A DNA stretch of 11,711 nt from contig JALKBU010001385.1 in assembly GCA_023091735.1 (NCBI GenBank), positions 1 to 11,711 of the forward strand, given 5' to 3'. The notes beneath the pieces were generated by a model, which was not told where the DNA came from, did no database searches, and saw nothing but the letters and a program-made list of their open reading frames with translations. Below, piece after piece: positions 7,628 through 11,711 of this stretch. Origin of the DNA: Trichomonas tenax. Taxonomy: Eukaryota > Parabasalia > Trichomonadida > Trichomonadidae. How positions within the stretch are numbered: the first letter of the stretch is position 1; every line of letters begins with the position of its first letter. Both the position numbers and the translations under genes were made by a program.

Positions 7628-10201
7628 TTATTTCAAACAAAAATATCCGCAAATCGATGATAAGCGGAGAAATACGGACAAACAAACAACAAAAACGAAA
7701 GAACCAAAGAACAGCAGTCTTCCGTCATCATCATTGATGACATGAGGAGCTGAATAAAGACTGCACGATGTATCATATGTGAAGTTAAATGGAGGAATGC
7801 CGATATCATCTTCTTTCAGGATTTGGAATGGCTGCATTAGAGTGTGGCATTTCTCATCGAGACTGTTATACACTGGCGTTATCAGTAGCAAACACTTCCT
7901 GCAATTAAAACCACGTGTTAAAACAATCGATGCATTTCCTGTATTTTCGACATATTTTTCGATCTTATTGACCTTTAATTTGTAATCGTAAAGAGAGATA
8001 TATGCCATAGAATCGTGCTCTGATGGTGGCATTTGGTCATAAGAAAGCTGCCATCTTACATTCATTAAGATATCATCTGTGTTTGAAGACGTGATTTTCT
8101 GGAATTGCTTAGGTCGTGTGATTTTAATAACATTTGATGATCGAGATAAAGTGATTTGCTTTGAGACAAGAATGTTTTCTGAGGGAACTTCTATTGCTAT
8201 TTCTAGTTTCATTGATTCAGAGAATATATTGGGAATTGATATGTTTGCAATCTCATTTTGAACGACAGACGACATTAAACAATATTGGCGATTAGTTTCT
8301 TGATCTATCAACAAAACGAGGCATTTCTTGCCTTCTATTTGTGACCAGTAGTTGATCTTCATGTTGAAGCGCTTCAGTGGATGCAAAATTTCAGGAATAG
8401 ACTCAATCGTTAATTTATCTGTCGATGGCCAATTACTTTTCGCATATGGATCAACACTCGTTTGTGTCTCAATGACTTCTGTTAATCCATTTATTCCATA
8501 AACAGTCAATGATACTCTTGTGATGTTGGTTTTTGGATGGCAGCCTGTTGATGATAAAGAAAGTTTCCATTTTCCATTTGGATCTTCACCGAAGAAATTT
8601 CTAACAACAAATCGACGCTCCATTCCTTCTGATTCATACACATGTGAAGAAATTGTTTTAACATCTGCAGTAGTTCCTGAAGGAGATTCGAGTTTAATGC
8701 GTAAAGGCCCAAATATATCTTCAGATAGAGTCATATTAATTATAACTGCTTCTATACAATCTATCTCTGTTTTGATATCAAAATATAATTCCAATGGAGT
8801 TCTTGAACATTCTTCGATCCAATAAACACCTGCAAGTTTAGATTTAGCGATAATTTCTGGTCTTACGCAATTCCATTTTATTGATAATTCATAAGCTCTT
8901 CCTGCATTAATTCTTCCAAAGCCATAGAAATGTGAATACCAAATTCCTGCATTGTTCTTCTGCCATGATGGGCATCCTGGGTCATTCCTCACAGCAGTCA
9001 GCGCAAGAATGTATTGGATATCTCTCCAAGAGAGATTTGGATTCTTTGATAATATCAAAGAAACAACTCCAGAGATAATTGCTGCAGAAGATGATGTTCC
9101 ATAAAGTTTTCTATCACAGCCTGAATAATGGCCTTTTGCAGAGCCAAGATATGGTATATCAAAATCTTTATCCAGTTTCCAGCGATATCCGCCTGATGGC
9201 GCATTAATGAAAACTGAGCAACCTCTGTTCGAATAAAATGCTTTTGTTCCTCGATTTGTTGTTGAAGAAACAATTATTGCAGTTCGAGATTGCTGCATGA
9301 AAGTGAATGAAGAATCACCACCGATGTTTCCGTTATCTCCTGATGGAAGAATGTGAATTATTCCTTTATAATTTCTTGAATTAATAAATTTTTCTTCTAA
9401 TTCATCTAAAAGCTTATAAAATGATGCTTCCTGAGGGCATTTTGGATAGTCATCGCTATAATCATACTTGCACTTACGTATCAACGTATTTAATTTAATT
9501 GTTGTAAATTCATTGTTCATATTAATAATTTCCTTAATTTTATCTTTGTTGTTTATCTTCGAACTATAGTTGATGCAAGAGAATGTTGTAAGCGGCGCAA
9601 TTCCTCTTCCACATTCGGAATTATAAGATCCTGATATAAGACCTGCAAGAGCAGTATCTCTGTCAACATATATATTTGCTGGCTCAGCAAATGAACAATC
9701 GTTCCTGTTTCCGCCTTTATAACAGCCATCAAGTAAAGATTTAGAGCCATCAGGATTATATTTGTGAACAATGTCGAAATGTGTTCTAAAACAACCACTA
9801 CCTATGATTGTAACGTGCACACGATTTCCTTCCGCTCCTTCTCTCCATAATGTTGTAATGTTGATATCTTCACCGGGAAGACCATAGTTTTCGCCAATGT
9901 TCTGTAGATGGAATTGCTTTTGTGCATTGTTTTCAAACGAAATTACTCTATCTATGTTTTGAATAGAATATGGATTTTTTTCGAGAACATATTGCTGTAA
10001 ATCAGGAGTTAACTCACTTGGTGCAGAAAATATAATCGTACCGTTTATGCTTTTGAATGTTTGCTGTGAAACTTGTTTAAAACGATAAAATTCGGAAGCA
10101 TAACATGTGTAAAGACACAATCTATCATCAACAACAGTTGTATCTTGTGGCATGTAAACTTTTCCAGATTCCACAAGCCATAAAATTAAAAGGAAGCTCA
10201 T
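7628..10201 (-). CDS. Kexin-like subtilase (S8) with P-domain; catalytic Asp and His lost
   Basis: An 857-residue type I membrane protein of the kexin/proprotein-convertase branch of subtilases. The start at 10201 is the first ATG in the frame; 14 codons upstream are open but begin with TTG. Order of parts: signal peptide (1-17); a region reading QKQFHLQNIGENYGLPGEDI, typical of the beginning of kexin catalytic domains; strand VTIIGSG, where the family has D-[DS]-G, so Gly134 replaces Asp; DRDTALAG where HGT is expected, so Arg181 replaces His; SGDNG near the oxyanion Asn; and YGTSSSAA keeping Ser370. A P-domain follows (about 469-569: SPSGTTADV, FGEDPNGKWKLSL). A ~240-residue Cys-containing ectodomain, one membrane segment (829-850) and a short tail end the chain. 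Several N-glycosylation sites occur. Proteolysis is unlikely; a binding or chaperone role is inferred. Minus-strand TAAA overlaps the stop codon, fitting the trichomonad polyadenylation signal. Confidence 0.9.
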   Translation of the reverse strand: MSFLLILWLVESGKVYMPQDTTVVDDRLCLYTCYASEFYRFKQVSQQTFKSINGTIIFSAPSELTPDLQQYVLEKNPYSIQNIDRVISFENNAQKQFHLQNIGENYGLPGEDINITTLWREGAEGNRVHVTIIGSGCFRTHFDIVHKYNPDGSKSLLDGCYKGGNRNDCSFAEPANIYVDRDTALAGLISGSYNSECGRGIAPLTTFSCINYSSKINNKDKIKEIINMNNEFTTIKLNTLIRKCKYDYSDDYPKCPQEASFYKLLDELEEKFINSRNYKGIIHILPSGDNGNIGGDSSFTFMQQSRTAIIVSSTTNRGTKAFYSNRGCSVFINAPSGGYRWKLDKDFDIPYLGSAKGHYSGCDRKLYGTSSSAAIISGVVSLILSKNPNLSWRDIQYILALTAVRNDPGCPSWQKNNAGIWYSHFYGFGRINAGRAYELSIKWNCVRPEIIAKSKLAGVYWIEECSRTPLELYFDIKTEIDCIEAVIINMTLSEDIFGPLRIKLESPSGTTADVKTISSHVYESEGMERRFVVRNFFGEDPNGKWKLSLSSTGCHPKTNITRVSLTVYGINGLTEVIETQTSVDPYAKSNWPSTDKLTIESIPEILHPLKRFNMKINYWSQIEGKKCLVLLIDQETNRQYCLMSSVVQNEIANISIPNIFSESMKLEIAIEVPSENILVSKQITLSRSSNVIKITRPKQFQKITSSNTDDILMNVRWQLSYDQMPPSEHDSMAYISLYDYKLKVNKIEKYVENTGNASIVLTRGFNCRKCLLLITPVYNSLDEKCHTLMQPFQILKEDDIGIPPFNFTYDTSCSLYSAPHVINDDDGRLLFFGSFVFVVCLSVFLRLSSICGYFCLK

Positions 10202-10210
10202 GAAAAAGGA
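10202..10210 (-). promoter_or_regulatory. Degenerate initiator abutting the subtilase ATG
   Basis: Minus-strand TCCTTTTTCATGA overlaps the start codon and matches 11 of 13 positions of the extended initiator TCAYTWYTCATTA. The mismatches are C for the initiating A and the G of the ATG. It would give a leader of only about 7 nt. TCAAAA at 10218-10213 is an alternative. Confidence 0.35.
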
Positions 10211-10230
10211 AATTTTGAACTTATTTTTGA

Positions 10231-10287
10231 TTTTACATGTCAAACATGATTTTATATGTCAAATATATTTTTACAAGTCAAATAACC
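10231..10287 (-). repeat. Three tandem 19 bp units in the subtilase promoter
   Basis: Units at 10231-10249, 10250-10268 and 10269-10287 are contiguous. On the minus strand each ends with the motif TTTGACWTRTAAAA (TTTGACATGTAAAA, TTTGACATATAAAA, TTTGACTTGTAAAA), while the first five bases of the unit vary. They lie 30 to 86 bp upstream of the subtilase ATG. Conservation of the TTTGAC core across units suggests a repeated transcription-factor site rather than simple slippage. Confidence 0.7.
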
Positions 10288-10965
10288 ATTTTTCAGATGT
10301 GGAAAATCGCATTTTTCACAATCAAACATATCGCAATGTAAATGAGAAAGATCTGTATTATTATTTGATAAATCATATTCAACAATTTCTAAATCTTCTT
10401 CATTTGAAAATGAAACTGCTAATAATCATATGCTTACTTTTGATGCTTGTAAGAATGAAGCAAGAACACAAAAATGCAACCATATCGGAAATAAAGGATA
10501 TTCTCTATTGTATATATGGTTTAATTCCCTTATTGTTGAATTTTGCAATTTCATCGAAAATACTATTGAATCTACATTTTATTTAATTTAATCAATGGAA
10601 GTGTTGCAGTCAACGATTGCTATTTTGATAACATTGCCGATTTTAATAATAAGAAAATAACTATTTATTCATGTTCAATCACAACTTTAAATATATTAAA
10701 ATCTCAAACTGATATCAGCATGAAACAATTTCGTAATGATTTGAGTAAAGCAATGTATTCTCAAAAGCCTGATTGTCAATGCACAAACTGCATTTATAAT
10801 GTTTATAGACTTAAAATTGTAAATAGATTAAATATAGATGTTAAGCTTTAAATCGAGATTAAATAAAAGCCCTATTGGGCATGAAAATTGTCTGTCATTA
10901 AAAATATTGTCAATTATTGTAAAAGTTGTCGAAATGAATATTGCAATGATGGAATCACAATTTAA
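10288..10965 (+). pseudogene. Frameshifted relic of a beta-helix surface-protein gene
   Basis: Three partial frames follow one another on the + strand. From 10288 a frame reads HFSDVENRIFHNQTYRNVN. It is replaced from 10346 to 10591 by another containing SLIVEFCNFIENT (10526-10564). A third, from 10570 to 10851, contains GSVAVNDCYFDNI (10597-10635). The third frame continues past three stops to CKSCRNEYCNDGITI, ending at 10965. The two [IV]x[FN][DE]xCxFxxN-like motifs are 71 bp apart, about one 24-residue coil of a right-handed beta-helix. Trichomonads have large families of such surface proteins, often with a Cys-rich region after the helix. At least two frameshifts and three stops show it is broken. 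Confidence 0.55.
10612..10681 (+). repeat. 70 bp duplicated segment, copy A
   Basis: This partner of the inverted copy at 7011-7080 has 65 of 70 bases identical. It encodes NDCYFDNIADFNNK followed by ITIYSCSI within the beta-helix relic. Similarity stops sharply on both sides. The same TGTTGCAG word that precedes this copy (10602-10609) recurs at 6516-6523. Confidence 0.85.
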
Positions 10966-11584
10966 TGAATTGAAATTTAAAAATACCTAAATGTCATATA
11001 GCATAATATATCCTAATTTTATGCCATTCAAAGTTTTTGTAAATCCCAACTTATGGCATTGTCGACGGGTTTTAATAGTGTCGACTAGTTTTAACATCAC
11101 TCTCTAGGATGTCCGGAGATGCGTGTGTATCTCAATATGAAAACTTCTTGAAGACAATTTATTTGCATATGCATATAGTGTATTGACATTAATCTTTATA
11201 ATTCTTGATCCACAGATTCAAACAGTGGATTACTACATTAAAAAATCAAATTAAATTTTTGCATTAAAAAAATGATTCCAAAACAGGGATAAATATGATA
11301 CTAGAATATGTGCTATATGATATGGAGATTTGCATTTCCTACTTTAAGAAGAGATAGCATGGGGCCCAAAGTAATTTATGTCATATGCTATTTCCTCAGT
11401 CAGATTTTGTCAAATGACGGTGTCAAAAAAATCACAAAATTGTCATTTCTGATTAATGTGAACTGTTATTTCATTTCTTTTTGTTATCATATGCATGCCT
11501 GGTTCACAGGTAATCCATTCATTGAAAGAAAACAGTTATGATCCGCTGCGATTAATCAAGAAATTTCCTTGGTAAATTCGCCAA
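10966..11584. other. Unassigned AT-rich spacer before the right repeat arm
   Basis: No gene is supported. A 19 bp imperfect tandem pair, TGTCGACGGGTTTTAATAG (11060-11078) and TGTCGACTAGTTTTAACAT (11079-11097), is present. A hairpin ATCCAC-N11-GTGGAT lies at 11208-11230. The 77-codon open frame at 11308-11541 lacks any recognisable motif or initiator and is probably chance. Confidence 0.5.
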
Positions 11585-11586
11585 GG
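11567..11586. other. Small perfect hairpin at the inner edge of the right arm
   Basis: CCTTGG-TAAATTCG-CCAAGG forms a 6 bp stem with an 8-base loop. Its right half touches the inner boundary of the inverted repeat arm at 11585. The left arm has no counterpart at its inner edge (after 244). Confidence 0.4.
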
Positions 11587-11711
11587 GACTGGGACAAAAT
11601 AGAACAACGTGCTTTTCTGACACGCAACTTATTTTTGTCATGTAAAGTCAGAATGTCAAAATAAAGGAAAGTGACATTTTTCCGCGGGAAAAATGGAAAA
11701 GTGTCAATAGG
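11585..11711 (-). repeat. Right arm of the ~125 bp inverted repeat, cut by the window edge
   Basis: The minus strand reads CCTATTGACACTTTTCC from the very last base and matches 120-244 up to CCCAGTCCC, with a divergent 11-13 base patch and 5 further mismatches. The match is still running when the window ends, so the true outer boundary on this side is unknown. The two arms face inward and lie 11.3 kb apart, with four clear intact genes between them. Confidence 0.85.

Noticed and set aside
10202..10243. 14-codon upstream extension of the subtilase
   Set aside because: It begins with TTG, which is not expected as a start in this lineage. The ATG at 10201 gives a proper signal peptide.
10200..10586. 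128-codon + frame as an intact gene
   Set aside because: It overlaps the subtilase start and its promoter repeats. From about 10346 another frame carries the family-like motifs, so this is part of a pseudogene, not a gene.
11308..11541. 77-codon + frame near the right end
   Set aside because: No initiator, domain or compositional support; this length is expected by chance here.
1..11711. tRNA, snRNA, spliceosomal introns and CRISPR arrays
   Set aside because: I looked for GGTTCRA B-boxes, GTATGT with ACTAACACACAG intron signals, and spaced direct repeats, and found no convincing match. All main genes are uninterrupted.

Overview
The window looks like nuclear DNA of a parabasalid protist (a trichomonad such as Trichomonas or Tritrichomonas; the genus cannot be fixed from the sequence). 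Three things point that way. Genes are intronless and sit in AT-rich spacers. One gene has an almost perfect trichomonad initiator (TCACTTTTCATAA) ending exactly at its ATG. An OsmC-family gene begins with a short MLSSFSRS presequence typical of hydrogenosomal import.

Layout, left to right: one arm of a ~125 bp inverted repeat (120-244); a small RRM protein with an Arg/Asp/Tyr-rich repetitive tail (357-968, +); an alpha/beta hydrolase (2185-3150, +); a 1.3 kb convergent spacer holding a possible non-autonomous element with short inverted ends (3205-4167) and a weak 62-codon frame; a membrane-anchored GH3 beta-N-acetylhexosaminidase (4478-6193, -); a spacer with a decayed gene fragment; an OsmC-like protein (7193-7600, -); and, only 27 bp away, a long kexin-like subtilase with P-domain and C-terminal membrane anchor (7628-10201, -). 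Beyond that lie a promoter-proximal 3 x 19 bp repeat, a frameshifted relic of a probable beta-helix surface-protein gene (about 10288-10965, +), unassigned AT-rich DNA, and the second arm of the long inverted repeat, which runs into the window edge (11585-11711).

The main surprises concern catalysis and structure. The OsmC-like protein has Ser and Gly where the family's two redox cysteines belong. The adjacent subtilase keeps its Ser but has Gly and Arg in place of the catalytic Asp and His. Both frames are otherwise intact, so they read as two neighbouring pseudoenzymes. A 70 bp segment repeated at about 93% identity in inverted orientation (7011-7080 and 10612-10681) brackets exactly this pair, and both copies read as the same beta-helix-like peptide.

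I see no sign of an operon or a multi-gene defence or biosynthetic system. The genes look like unrelated single units, as is usual in trichomonads. The real novelty candidates are the two pseudoenzymes and the nested inverted repeats. No tRNA, rRNA or CRISPR array was recognised.
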